A stretch of 64,000 nt of DNA from Camarhynchus parvulus (taxonomy: Eukaryota; Chordata; Aves; Passeriformes; Thraupidae), in contig NC_044600.1 in assembly GCF_901933205.1 (NCBI RefSeq), forward strand, positions 8,222,501-8,286,500, in the 5' to 3' direction. The notes beneath the pieces are model-generated. The model saw only the letters and a program-made list of their open reading frames with translations. It was not told the DNA's origin and did no database searches. Position 1 is the first letter of the stretch; each line of letters starts with the position of its first letter. Both the position numbers and the translations under genes were made by a program. Positions 12,192 through 24,794 of this stretch are shown here, piece after piece.

Positions 12192-15100
12192 CTGCAAGGA
12201 ACAATAGAATCATTAACAGAGAAGATATCTGGGAAATTAATCTGAAGCATTCTGCAAATGTTCAGATTTTCTTGTTTACCGTAATAAAGATATTTTACAC
12301 AGAAGAAAAATGGACACATTACAGTTAAGATAAATGAAACTGTTATTTTTATCTACATCTAAACTACATGTATGTAAGATAAAATAACTGACCCTTAACC
12401 TAAATTTAAATTATACATAACCAGCTAAAGAGAAGCTTTCATAAAAAAAAAGAAAATCCAATATATTTGGACTGACAATTTTTTTTTACATATCTTCTAA
12501 TAGCAATTTCTAGCAAGAGAACTCTATAGAGTGGGATCTATCATGAAAATACCGACAAACATTTAAGCATTATGCTAGCAGCAAAGTGTAGAAAGCTCTT
12601 AGTTAAACCTTTCATTCCTGCTTTTTAATTTTTCTTCTTTTTTCTTTTAACATCACTCTACACGTACATTATTGCCACAGAAATGTACAGCTGGTCACCT
12701 GCATTTTTTTCATACATGCAGCCCTAAATTAATTGCATTGATTAATTAATTGCTGTTGTTGGTTCAGAGAACATGGAGCACAATACAATATCAACAAGTA
12801 AGACCTTAAAGGTGCAACAGCATTTGGTGCACACCCAGAAGATGAAGCTCTGTCCCTGTCTGAGGTGGGAGAAGCTTCACGAGCATCACTGTCAACACAT
12901 GCCAGCTCTCACAAGCTGAGAAAACAATAACTCACTCTTTCTGGGTTGCTGAACAAACTGTAAGAGTAATTACAACATTTAATGCATAGCTAAATCAATG
13001 GTGCTTGACAACTCACAACAAAGAGGTTGGAAAGAGAGAAATAAAAGGTGGGTGATGTGAAAACAACACTCAGTGCCTTCTTTTTCTTCAGGCTGAAGCA
13101 TTTTATTTGATCTGAAACAAAACATTTTGTCTAGTGAATAATTTTCAGGTAAGAATATGAATTTTAAAAAGGAAGTGTCATTACAGAATAGAGATGCTTT
13201 CTTTGAAAATAATGCAATGGCTTGGATTTTTCAAATCCTTGGTCATACTTTTCCAGGGCTTGTATGGACTAAGTTGAATCTGAATATAAAACACTTTTAC
13301 TTTGAGACCATATTTCCCCAATATTTTCAGTCTTTGTATGAAAACAGATAACAAGGCCATAACAAAGCTTCACTTGTGTCTCTCTGCAAGACAGAGGCAT
13401 TAATTGCAAACTTTTACTAACCTGCATAAGAGTTGGGATTAGAAAAAATGAAACTTTCATTCTTTATAAAGCTGAGGATCTTGACTGTGAACAGGGTTAC
13501 CAAGTCTACTCCCCTCCTTCTGTTCCTTAACAAGAGGCTGTAGATAAAGGAAAGTTCTGTGTGTACACAAGCACCTCTCCAAAGCAAAGTCATTCAGCTG
13601 GCAGCATGACAGTGACCTTCCCTCCTGCTTTCCTGCATTGTGTTTCTTGTTCTCTGCCCTGAATTTGTCTACTTGAGGAGTGTAAGCTTTTCAGGAGAGA
13701 GCTGTTGCTTCCATACCTCTCTGCCAAGTACCCAGCACATCAGCTATGGGAGTTGTGCCTCCTGCCCCCAGCACCCCTTCCTAACAGAAAACAGCATCCT
13801 CATCTGTCTGAGCATTTCGTAACAATCTGTTGGCCTCTGTGGGTGATAAAACAATCAGAAGAAATAAGGCTGCCATTCAAAATGTCTCCAGTCACTTCTT
13901 TTCATCCCTCTAGGATAAGTTAAACTATCTCTACATTAAAAATGGACAAGAGGGACAAAACAAGGACAAACATACTTTACAAGATGAGCATTATGACTAT
14001 TTTCCAGTGTTACCTGTTGAAGAAAAACAAAAAAACAAGAAAGTAACTCATAAGTGTCTGAGAGAGCAACATTTATGTCTGAAAATACTTTGCCAAGGCA
14101 GAGAGCTGGTGTTGAAATTTGCTGTGGGCTGTTTGGATAATTAGGTACAACTGACAACTCTGCAGACATGCTTAAAGACTCTGATTCCTTCTTTAATAAC
14201 TCTGGTTCAATTTACATGACATTTTTCATTACTGCTGTAAAAAACCCACCTGGCAAGCAAAGTCTTTTCCACACATGTCTAACACCTGGGGATTTTAATT
14301 CAAGGGAAGACAAGGGAGCAGCTCAGACAGGGTGTCACTGCCTCCAAGTCCTGCAATACTTTGAGTTACTTTTTATCATGAAGCTTTATAAAAAGGTCTA
14401 ATAAATACTGAGAAGCCCAGAGTGACACAAATATTACTCTTGGTGAAGTGTGCTTACCAAAACCCAGTTGCATGGACTGGATTTGAACAGGAATGCTCAG
14501 ACTACATGAATCCTTATTTTAGTGCTTTCATGACAGCACAGTGAGTGTTAACCCTGCACACTGGGGATGGGTGGTTTGTGCTCCCACACATCATTTACAG
14601 ACCTGAGCTCTCATCATACACAGAAAATCCAGCAACACAATGGATGGGCACAGCCCAAGGTAAGGACAGCACCATGAATTCAGAGTGCTACTAAATTTGT
14701 GAATTAATTCAAGATAGGGGATGCAGAGTTGAAATGTACCAAAGGAACAGACCATGGAGTATCTCGTTGTAAGGATTCTGTACTACTCTTAGCTTGTCAA
14801 AATGAAATGTCCTGGTAACACCATAGAGAAGCAAACTGATTAAGAAGACATCTAACCAGCAAGTTCACCATGGCTCATCAAATTTGAAAACACATGACAA
14901 TTTTAAAATACATCAATAACACATCTGAGTGGAAGATGTGGGCTGCCTCAGGGCACTGACAGAATAATTAGTGCTGCTTAGTTCCCCTGAAGCAGCATAC
15001 CTGTAATGGAACACAAAAACAGGAGCTGTTATGGGCAAAAAATCATTTGCAAAAAGTTACTACTTCAGTTGCCATAGCTACTTCTAAATAAAAAAGGGAT

Positions 15101-16534
15101 GGACTGGGGCACTGCTGGTAATGATGCAGTGTGTTTTGGAAAATGCTGTTTCAAATGCTGGCAGTGATCACAGGAGATTAGGTAGGTGATAAGTAGCTTT
15201 GCTGAAGAGAAGATTAAATGAATTGTGCAGGGTCTGTAAACTGAGTCAAATCACTTTAGTGGAATGAGAAAAGAGACTTGTCAAAAATTAGTTTGAAACA
15301 TGAATGTGCAATGAGATGGCACAACAAAAGACAAGAAACAGACTTTTCAAACTCAGTTTCACTAATAAATGTACATAAAGGAAAAGTTTTGAACTGTGCT
15401 AAAGCTAGAGCACTCTTTAAATACAAACCTCAAATTGTCTTGATGCAGGGGAAGAACATGACCAAAATCACTCTGTTCATATATATACACATCAGAGAGA
15501 GCACAATGCCATTAAGTGCTGATTACTTAAATGGCAGAAGTTTCCAATAATTGCTTTTTGTGGTCAGAAGCACAGAAGAGGATTGTACAATGGCAATATA
15601 AGATAAATTTAATCTGTGTGCAATTAAGTATATCTTAACAACTCGTGGCTAAGTGGCTGAACTTCACATTATTGATCAAGAATAAAGCAAAGAGACCTCT
15701 TTCCTCTTGCTCTCCAAAATCCCCTTTACAAGAAACAAAAAACTCAGACATGAGATTAAAAAATGTGCACTGGAAAGTGAAAAGACCCTGGCTTTTTAAT
15801 AATCCATATTCATTGTATCATAATCAATATTCATTGTATCTATTGGAGCTGGGACCAACTTGCCCATAGTATAACCATAACATAGTCTTTGCTCAAAAAC
15901 AATAATCAGGTAATTATTGAGGACAGTAAGGTGCAAATTCCATGGAAGTTCGTGGGGATAGAAGTGTGTTTTCTTTACAACTTACATCAAGTGATAACCA
16001 GCACCTGGGAAAAAGCCCAGAACAAGCTGGATATTGGACACAGCCACTCCTTTCTCTCCCTTTTGCGCTAAACCTGGAGGAACAAACGCTGATTCTTGAA
16101 GGCTCAGGTTAAGGCACACTGAGAGCTGGATCACACACACACACAAAACACATTTAGGAGAAGAGAAAAAGTGTGGTGGCTTTGACAGGAGACCATTTGT
16201 CTTCAAGATTAACAGTGGTGCTGGAATGGATGTCATCTTGCCAAGGCAGGTCCCACGGGATGCTTACAGTGGACAGCACCAATCCCACACAGGGCTAAAA
16301 TCAAACCCCAGAACACTCAGGAGATGCTTCAGCTTCCAACCATCAGGGGAATTTGGTAACAGATTTTCAGGCACAAGTTACTCTGTCTTTAGGGAGCCAC
16401 ACACACAACTCTGGTTCTAAGTCATCCATCACTCTTTGGACAGAAAATTATTTCCACTTTCAATTAAAAATCTGTCAACCCAACAGGCTTGTGGGACATA
16501 CAATATTTTTAATAGTAAATAATTCAAAAAGTAC

Positions 16535-16664
16535 CTGACTTCGCCTTCTCTAATGTGACCTTCTAATTCTTCTATGAATTTTTCCCCTTTCATCCAGTAG
16601 ATCATGGGGCCTGATTCTCCACTGAATCCAAAGAAAGCTTTGCAGGCCACAGTCAGTGGATTTC
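16535..16664 (-). CDS. IL1RAPL2: IL1RAPL2 exon: first half of third Ig-like domain (internal exon)
   Basis: This is an internal coding exon of 130 nt on the minus strand. It runs from acceptor CCTCAG (AG at 16666-16665) to donor GTACTT (GT at 16534-16533). It carries 2 bases of a split Gly codon, 42 whole codons and 2 bases (AG) of a split Arg codon. The peptide starts NPLTVACKAFFGFSG and contains IYWMKGEKFIEE, the hallmark B-to-C strand region of the third extracellular Ig domain in the IL1RAPL family. The Cys in VACKAF is the first of the Ig disulfide pair and the Trp in IYWMK is the core Trp. FSGESGPMIYWMKGEKF and HIREGE match IL1RAPL2 rather than IL1RAPL1, which has VSPLIYWMKG and a different stretch before the exon end. 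In the IL1RAPL proteins the ectodomain binds presynaptic PTP-delta (family knowledge). The frame joins the next exon exactly. The preceding linker exon was not found in the window. Confidence 0.95.
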
Positions 16665-17257
16665 CTGAGGACAAAAGGAAGAGAGAAGATTAGAAACTTT
16701 GTCATAGCTACTAGTGAGAAAATTATTGTAAGAAATGTCAACACCTCAGATAAACCTCCTTACAAAAACTGGAGGAGGAAAAAAAAAAGAATAACTATAA
16801 ACCATGAGAAAGAGTGATGTTGATTTGCATCTACAGGAAATAGGTGTAAAATGAAACTCTGAGGTTATCCATCCAATTTTTTTCTGAGAAAAATAGTACA
16901 TGAACAATGAGAAGGTATGGCAATGGTGGCAACATAAGGTGACACCAGATTGGTTGTTAAAAAGAAAGAGGTGACTTCCCTGTCAGACTCCTTGGATCTC
17001 TACCAGGTTTAGAGATTTGTCCCTAAAAGGCAGGTAAATCACTGAATGACTGCTCCTTATCCATGCATAAAAAGACAGAGGAATAATCCCTTTCTTGGTG
17101 AGCTGCGAGCTTTTAAAGACTCCCAAGAAATATATGATGCCAGTCAGCCCAACACTGATGTTACTGTCAATGGGCTTTTGGCTAAGGACCAAACTTCAAA
17201 GCATTATTCAAGCAATAGAGTAAAGAATTCTTCCATTCCCCTCTTAAAGATACTTCC

Positions 17258-17314
17258 AAAAAAAACAAAACAAAACAAAAAAAAAAAAAAAAAAAAAAAA
17301 AAAAGAAAAGAAAA
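17258..17314. repeat. (AAAAC)n / poly(A) tract
   Basis: A 57-nt A-rich run with three AAAAC-type units at the left, at least 28 consecutive A residues in the middle and AAAAG units on the right. In the sense strand of IL1RAPL2 it is a poly(U)-rich intronic tract. No retrotransposed gene sequence is recognisable immediately to the left. Confidence 0.95.
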
Positions 17315-20300
17315 TGGAAATTATTCAAATTTCTTTTCTCTTCAAAAATTCAACATTTAACTGGGTTTTGGTCTGGCTACAGTTTTAACTGTTCTAGGTA
17401 GCCCAGAGCTGTAGAGCTGTGCTTACACTGCCAGGACAGATGATTGTCTTCCTGCAGAAGACAACAGAAAAGAAAAAAGAAAATAAAACTATAAAAACAA
17501 ACAAACAAAAAAATTCCAGAAAAACCTCCAACAAGTCAGGAAATTTGGAAGAACCATTCCCTTGGTATGCACATACAGCTGCTGCACCCATTTTTCTTTG
17601 CCTATTTTACTTCACATAGGTGCTCCAGGTTATAGAGCAGGTGTAGAATCAGCAGCTTAGCTGAGAGAACAGACCTCATTTAATGTCAGTGGAGACTCCT
17701 GCTGAATCTTTCAAGGCTTTGAGCAAGCATGGAAAGCCTAAATAATGAATTTTACTGTATTTGAAAGAAGTGTTTTGCTATGTCAGGTATTCTCTGTGTT
17801 AGCAGGAGACTCTCCTGACTGAAATAGAACAGGCCTACACTTTTCCAGGAGGGTCTGATCATTTGGAGCACACCACTTGGTTGAGCATGGGATAATGGTT
17901 TCCCATGATTGACTTACTGTGCCTTAATCATTCACCTCTTGTCTGCCCAGGAGTGGTAACTGGCTGTGTGCACACAGAGCACATCAGAGCTGTGTGTTAA
18001 AGTGCCTTTGCCTAAACCCCCATAGAGCTGAGTCAACTACTTGCACTTGTCTATCTATTATTTCAGCGCCCAATTTAAGACGTGTCTAAAGAGTCTGATT
18101 AGTCAGGAAGCACAGCACTCCCAGCCACGGAAAATCAGCTGCCTTTAAATTGTTTCCAAGTCAAGATCCAAAATTACAACTCCTTTGAAACATTAGGATA
18201 CAGCAAGAAAAGATTTAAAGGCTACACTTGAGTCTCTGTTTCTCAAATAGCAAAAGACAAAAATGGAAAATGTTTATCCTGAAAATGTTTTCCAGACTCT
18301 TTCATTATCTCCATATTCATGATGAACTCTGGCACCACAGCTGGCCCCTGAACAGTGGAGATGCTGGCAGATTACACAACTAAACCAGACATACAAGAGA
18401 AGAAGGGGTGGGTATTCAGTTATCTGCACATCCCACAACACTGACAACCATCAGAGACAGTTCCAACTTCAGTAACTAATGAAGAGTCAGAAACACTTCT
18501 AGGCAGACATTTAATGCCACTACAAGCTCACCCAACCCCGGGATGTGCTGTGTGTCCTCCATGGGTAGAGGGGACAACTGGAGCCTCTGGCTGTATCCAC
18601 CTCACCTTTTCCCAACATGCTGAATGCCTGCATGGTGTGAGGTCTTTTTGTGCTGCTTGCCTTGGAGTCACGACGCACATCTTTTTAAATACCACTTGGT
18701 GATTCCTAGCATGTGGCCGCTCAGTCCATGCTTGATATTAATGGAAAAAGACATTGTAGCAATGTGAAAAAGAAAAGGGATAGACAAGGCCTATCAGCAT
18801 TGACAGATATTTGCCCTTTTCCTGGCACACCATGCTGGACATTAAGTGTTACAGGCAAAATATCTTACAGAATGTACTTTTCCTCAAACCAGCAGATGTT
18901 TACCTAAAAAAACAAGCCCTGAGAAATGAAAATATTCCAAGGAGAGGCTAAGATTTCTATACATGCAGAGTAAATACCCTGAGGTAATAATGTCTGGTTT
19001 GAAGAAATATGAAGTTTTCTACACAGACAGGAAAACTTAAAAACCCCAGCTGTTGGTAGACAGCTTCTGTAATAAACAAACCCAATATAAAGCATCAGGA
19101 ACCTTTACCATGACAACCTGCATGCTCTGAATGTGCCTGGGCAGATCTATTTCCTAGCTTTGCCACCAGGGAAACTAGAAAAATAAACTAATACCGTGAA
19201 CAGGAAAATCTGGAATGAGTTTGTATTCCTAGCTCAAAGTTTGGTACCAGCAACAACTGAAAAATCCCACAGTTCATCTCATCTGCAAACCCATCACTGA
19301 TCAGAGGGTGGCAAAGCAAATTTTTTTCTCATGAAACAACTAATTTTTAAATCAGTAGCAGAATAATGCAGGTCTGGATTAACCTGATCTGTCCTGGAGT
19401 GGAAAGAACTGGGGGCTCGATGATACTTCAAGGGCCCATCCAAACTCAAACTCTCACTTGCAGTTCTGATACTCCTCAAACTGGTAAGGACCTCTCATTC
19501 CTCTATAGCTTCTGAATTAGCTTCTGGTTTATAACTCTCATCACTTCTTTTGCCTCTGGAAGGGGGACACCATCAGAAAGGTAACACTGAATTCCCTGCA
19601 GAACCACTTCATCTCCCAAAATAAGCCTCCATATGGAAAAGTAAGGGAGATTTCCCCTCTCCTGCTGTATCACCACACAGCTACAGCAACAACCTGTCAC
19701 TACTGGTTTTCAGGGAACTCCCACCATTCCCACCCAGAAAGGAACATGGCATGTTTCACTACATTCTCCCCCAAATACTGCAATACTAAAAATGAGGCTG
19801 AATTCTGTGGTCCCTAAATGTATCCTTCAATATATGGAGAAATAAGCACTGAGCATGGACAGTGCCCCTTTACAGGTCCTGGTTTAGGGCTGGCTTCAAG
19901 CCATGCAATATTACACTGAGCCACAGCTCCAGGCAGAAGGAACTGGCAGGCAATTTGTAACTCCAGAAATTCATCTTGTGTAAGGCCCAAACTTTTGCAC
20001 ATCATCACTGCTATTCTGCATGACCTTCAGTAGTTCCACTACTAATTGGTCTTATTAAGAAATATTCCTCTTGCATCATTTAATTAACAACATCAAAATT
20101 CCTGGAATGAATAGTATCCTAAAAGTTTTCCATTTACAGATGGATTCTGTTTAGATCAGATAGACATTTCAGATGCCTTTTTACTTAATAAAATAATTAG
20201 CTGAGGAACAGAGAAAGTTATTTGTGAATTTCTAATGAATCAACAGTTAAGAGAGTGTTTGAAGAAACAAGGAAAGAAAGTAAAAAGGGCTGTTTGCAGA

Positions 20301-22120
20301 CATCACTGTCTTCTGCTTTGCTGGGGTCACCTTGATACAGTAAAGGACCAGTTCAGCAGAAGTCTCTGTTTTAGCTTTTCTCCCTACCTTGTCAATCAAG
20401 CAGGCTTATTGCAGACTCCCAGCTGATAAGACACAACCAGTGGCAGTAAAAAATTTTATTGCTAAATCTTATTGTACAATTTTCACCTGTCCATTTTCAC
20501 AGTCAATCTGTGTGAACTCTACCATACATCCAAGCAACTTCTTTTCTGACAAAGAGAATTCCACAGAAATGCAATTATTCAAGCAGAAGAGCTGCCTGGT
20601 GGTGGTAGGAGTACTGCTAATGATGGGAAAAGGGTCTGCCAAAGAATTTAGCCAGGAATGGTTTGGAATGTGCTTAATGCAGGGCCAGCATGCTTTGACA
20701 GAAAATCACAAACTCTGCAGCACAGTTTCTCTTGAATGAGACATGCTTCAAGTATAAAGTAAATTAAGCTTAAAATACCTAAAAGTTGTTCTGTCTTTTA
20801 AAAACTTAAATGCCAGGGCTGGATGACTGACCAGCATGGAAGGCAAAGGCTCTTCACATCTAGCTTATGGCATGGCATTTTTCTGGATTTTTTTTTAATG
20901 CAATGGATAGTTAGGATAGTTTGTTCTTTTTCACTTGTTTTGCACAGGCAGGTGTATTTTGTAGCTTTGAAGCCCACATCAGAGAATTTGCTTCTAGCAA
21001 ATCAGACCTTGACTCACAGAGCACACCATCTCAGAGCAACCCCAGCAAGCACCCAAAGTGTCTGTGAATCCCTGGGTGCTGTTTTTTCCTATGTTTTGAA
21101 ATATTAATTAGTTTTCCTTTTCTCTTGCATTTTTGTGCCAGATAAAATACTGCTCTCAAGAAGCCTGAACTGCAGCAGATGAGCCTTCCCAACTAGTGGC
21201 AGAACTGATTGAAAATGCCAAAGGTCTCTCTTTGTGCTAAGCAACACCCAAAGTCAGACTGCACACGTTGCTAGCTGGATTTACATCTTCCACTCCAACG
21301 GGGTGCTAATCCACTGCTTTCATCTACTGCAGAGCCCTGCCGCACATGGGAGGGCAGATGAGAGTGCAGTGCTGCCACCAGAGGGTCATTCCAACCCTCC
21401 AAGTCCCTCTCATCGATGTATTTGCATATTGGAGCTCCTCTCTGATAATGGTGCTTGTGTCTCTATCCCTGTAAGACGAGGAGAGAGCTCTGAGTGCTGC
21501 CAAAGGAGCAGCACTCCACACATGCAGATGTTTCACAGGCACTTCAGGGCTTTGTTTCCTTCATTTGCTGAGACAGGGAACAGGCAGGTTACTTATCACT
21601 TCTCAGTAAGTGTATTCTGCAGGCTGTCTGGAAGCTGACTTTCCAGGCTGTGAGGTTTGCAAGGCAAATCACCATGTCACTGACAAGAACATTATTGTTC
21701 TAATATGCTTTACAAGTGCTAGAAAGTGGCCAAAGAGCAGCAGAGTGATTTAAATTCCCCTGGCAAGGCAAGGCTGGGTTGTATACAACCCTGAAGTAAA
21801 GAACACATTTCCTTTTCTTTCAGAAGGACATCCTGCATAAGAAGATATGGGAGACAGAGCTTATGCCTGCAATTTATCCACAAAACAAATGCCAGGGGCA
21901 ACACAGACCTTGACTCATGAAAAACAATGTCTGTGTGTGGTAGTTCTATGCTGTTAGTAGAGAGTGCCAATTATCTCCAAGTGCTTTGCAATGACATCCT
22001 CTGAGCTGCTCTCCTGTGCTGGGAGTGACAGCAGAGCCAGCAGCAGATGGAGGGGCTGCAGCCTGTTGTATTTGCAGGGAACCCCATGGCATGGAGGAGG
22101 ACTCCATCTTATCAGAAGGC

Positions 22121-22183
22121 TAATTAATTACTTTATTATAATATATTATTCTATATTATATTACATTATGTTACATTATATCT
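22121..22183. repeat. AT-rich low-complexity block (TATTA/TTACA words)
   Basis: A 63-nt block starting TAATTAATTAC and continuing with TATATTATTCTATATTATAT and repeated TTACATTA words. Confidence 0.85.
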
Positions 22184-22254
22184 AAACTGAAGCTGCCAAG
22201 CATTCAACTGCACTGAACTGCCCAGAATCTCGTGGCTGTCAGCCAACAGTCCCA

Positions 22255-22271
22255 ACACACACACACACACC
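22255..22271. repeat. (CA)8 microsatellite
   Basis: Seventeen nucleotides of alternating A and C. Confidence 0.95.
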
Positions 22272-24760
22272 TGGCCCTGACAGGCCAAGGAAACAAAGCA
22301 CCATCACTTCGGGTAAACAATCTCCATTTTGCATTCTACTTTTGCACAAACACAGCAAATAACATAAGAATTGTTTTTCCTTTCTCTGAGGTTCAGAGAA
22401 TGTGAATCACAGAAATATGCTTGGGAAGAATAGTGCCTTGCTTTTCTCTGTGAAGGGAAATGTGGTGGCACCAGCCCAGCCCAAACCATGGCCCTGGCCT
22501 GGCTGGCTGCTGCTGGGCACCAGGCTGAGCTGCCACTGGGCATGTGAGGGTGCCCACACAAGGTCACCCCTGCAATCAGAGCCCAGCCCTGTGGCAGAGT
22601 TGTTGAGCACAAAACCTCTGTCCAGAGCTCACCACTGCCCCAGAGCAGTCAGGAGTATTTGGCAGGGGCAGCTGAGGCTGTGCTTGGGCTTTGCTTGTGT
22701 CACCCAGCACAGCTGATCCCATTTCTCATCCCCTCCCAGTACAGACCTGCAGTACCACATCAGGGGCTTCAGCCTCTGTTCCTCTCATCTGCTTAGGTGG
22801 CACTGGAATTCTCCACAGATTTACCCACTGAATTTAGACAAACCTCCACAAAAACCACAGATACATGATCTCTTATTTTCCCCAGGCCATATCCCAGCAC
22901 TACTTGCTCAGAGATTCCATGCTTTGATTTTTTCAACAAGATCAGTAAAGACAGTGCCAATTACTGTACCTGGGCTTCTCTTCCCTCCTCTTTTACCTGG
23001 ATATTCTACAGAATACAGGCCTAGATGTGTGCTAAACCATGTTATCCCACTTAGATAAAAGTCTCATGAAATTCAGTTATAGAATTACTGGATCCAGTGA
23101 AAATAAGACATACTCAAACCAAATTATTTTCCCTCATGAAAAAAACATAATTACAGGAAATTCTATAATATTTCAAAATTCTATTCCAGCAGCCAGCAGA
23201 TTCATGACTGGATATGAGCCTTCCAAACATTTGCATAATTAAAGCTCAGCCAGGAATTAATGAACTGAAAGCACTTTAAAGAAAATTAAGAAACCTGCTT
23301 TGGATAGTGATAATAATTTTCTTAATAAGATAAATTTATAGTGAAATCAAATCTAACTAGCCTCCAGACATTCATTTCATAACAGTTTAAGAGCATTTGA
23401 AAGCACACCCATATAATATATATTTTATTAGATCTCATCTCCAGGTTTTTAGAAGCAGCCTAAAAGAGGACTAAAGGAGGTGCTCTTCCCCTAAGCAAGG
23501 CCCTGTGCCATGAGCTGCACACTACAGTAATATTCTGGCAGCTGGAATGATGTAGAGGAAAAATAAATGGCTGTAGCACATAACTTCAGAGTTAGCAGGC
23601 TCTTCACTCATATAAGAACTTTTTGACAAAGGCAAGTCTTTGGCAATAAAAAAGGAGACTGGCAAAAACTTGACGAGAAAAATCCAAGAGATATTTAGGT
23701 CTTTTTTTGTCCTCTGCAGTTTACGATCTTAATTTTAACTTTCTTTCTTGCTCTGCTCTTATTTCTTATGCCCTGAGACATCAGAAAACACATAGCCATG
23801 AGATATTTGTGCTTTTCTGTCTCACTCAAGTGAGCAAATAGCACATATAAAAAGTAGGATAAAAATAACAGTAACAGCAAGCAGAACTCCAAACATGAAA
23901 CAAAGCAACTAAGCCTCTAGACAGTTTGTTCCAAGAACACAAGTCAATGCATTTGCTGTCATTCCATACAGCCCCAACTGTTGCCAATTTAAATCACACA
24001 ATCACAGCCCACTGCAAGGGCTGCTTGTAGGCTTGGCTATTGACTGTAGCTCCCACAGAGAGAGAAAAACAAAACTAAAAAACACACACAAAGCTGAAAT
24101 GTTGCTGATAAAAATTTATCAGATGTTCCAAAAATGAATCAATCAAATCAACATCACCTAGAGCAGCTTTCTTCAAAAAAAATAACATCCAGAAAAACAC
24201 CCCAACTACCTCTCCCTCCTCACCCCTGAAAAAATTAACCTCACCTAAATCCTGTAAAATCCTTTATCCCATTTTCAGAACTGCCTTGGGGTCAGAATTT
24301 AAAATCTTAGTCATTGAGAGCTCAGGTGTAACTGAAAGTCAAGGATTTTAGCTTTTCAGTTATGCACCTGCAATGAAGACAGATGCTTAGTGGGATTTCC
24401 AGAAGCAGCTTGACAGCTGCCTTGTGCTGGCTTTAACTTGTGCTCAATGCTGAGATCCTTCTGAAAATCTCATTTCTGTGCATTTTCAGGGATGGAAACA
24501 TTATTTATGAGAAATGCCCTGCAGGTACTTGGAAAATGTCCCCCTGGTGTTGGGGTTCCAAGGGCTGGGGCAGCCCCATGGCAGCAGAGCAGTGACATCG
24601 AGAACAAGGTGAACTAAGGTACTTGCTCAGCAAACTGAAATGTAACACAAGAATGACCACAGAAAATTCAATTCAGGGGCAAGCTGGAGAGCTGGAAACT
24701 CCTCAAGCTAGCAAGAAGCAGCAGTGTGAGGGGTAGGATCCTCCTTCCCCTCTAGCCACA

Positions 24761-24794
24761 GCAGATTGATGTGAGGAGCAGATTGATGTGAGGA
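24761..24794. repeat. Perfect tandem duplication of a 17-nt unit
   Basis: GCAGATTGATGTGAGGA at 24761-24777 is repeated exactly at 24778-24794, with unrelated sequence on either side. The identity of the copies suggests a recent slip. Confidence 0.9.

Larger units (their letters stand above)
10453..16534 (-). other. IL1RAPL2: IL1RAPL2 intron splitting the Ig3 domain
   Basis: This 6.1-kb phase-2 intron is bounded by GTACTT and CTTCCAG. It contains a (GT)8 run at 11837-11852, a pyrimidine-rich tract at 11876-11951, an exon-like interval at 12103-12191 and a short (AC)n run near 16131-16146. Apart from these I see nothing that stands out. Confidence 0.85.

Noticed and set aside
17221..17314. Possible poly(A) tail of a processed pseudogene
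   Set aside because: The sequence to the left has no recognisable gene remnant, and the run contains regular AAAAC units typical of a simple repeat.
18530..18600. Minus-strand LPMEDTQ-like stretch as a candidate for the missing linker exon (FPMENQ)
   Set aside because: Only a few residues agree, the KPPK motif is absent and no suitable splice sites frame it.
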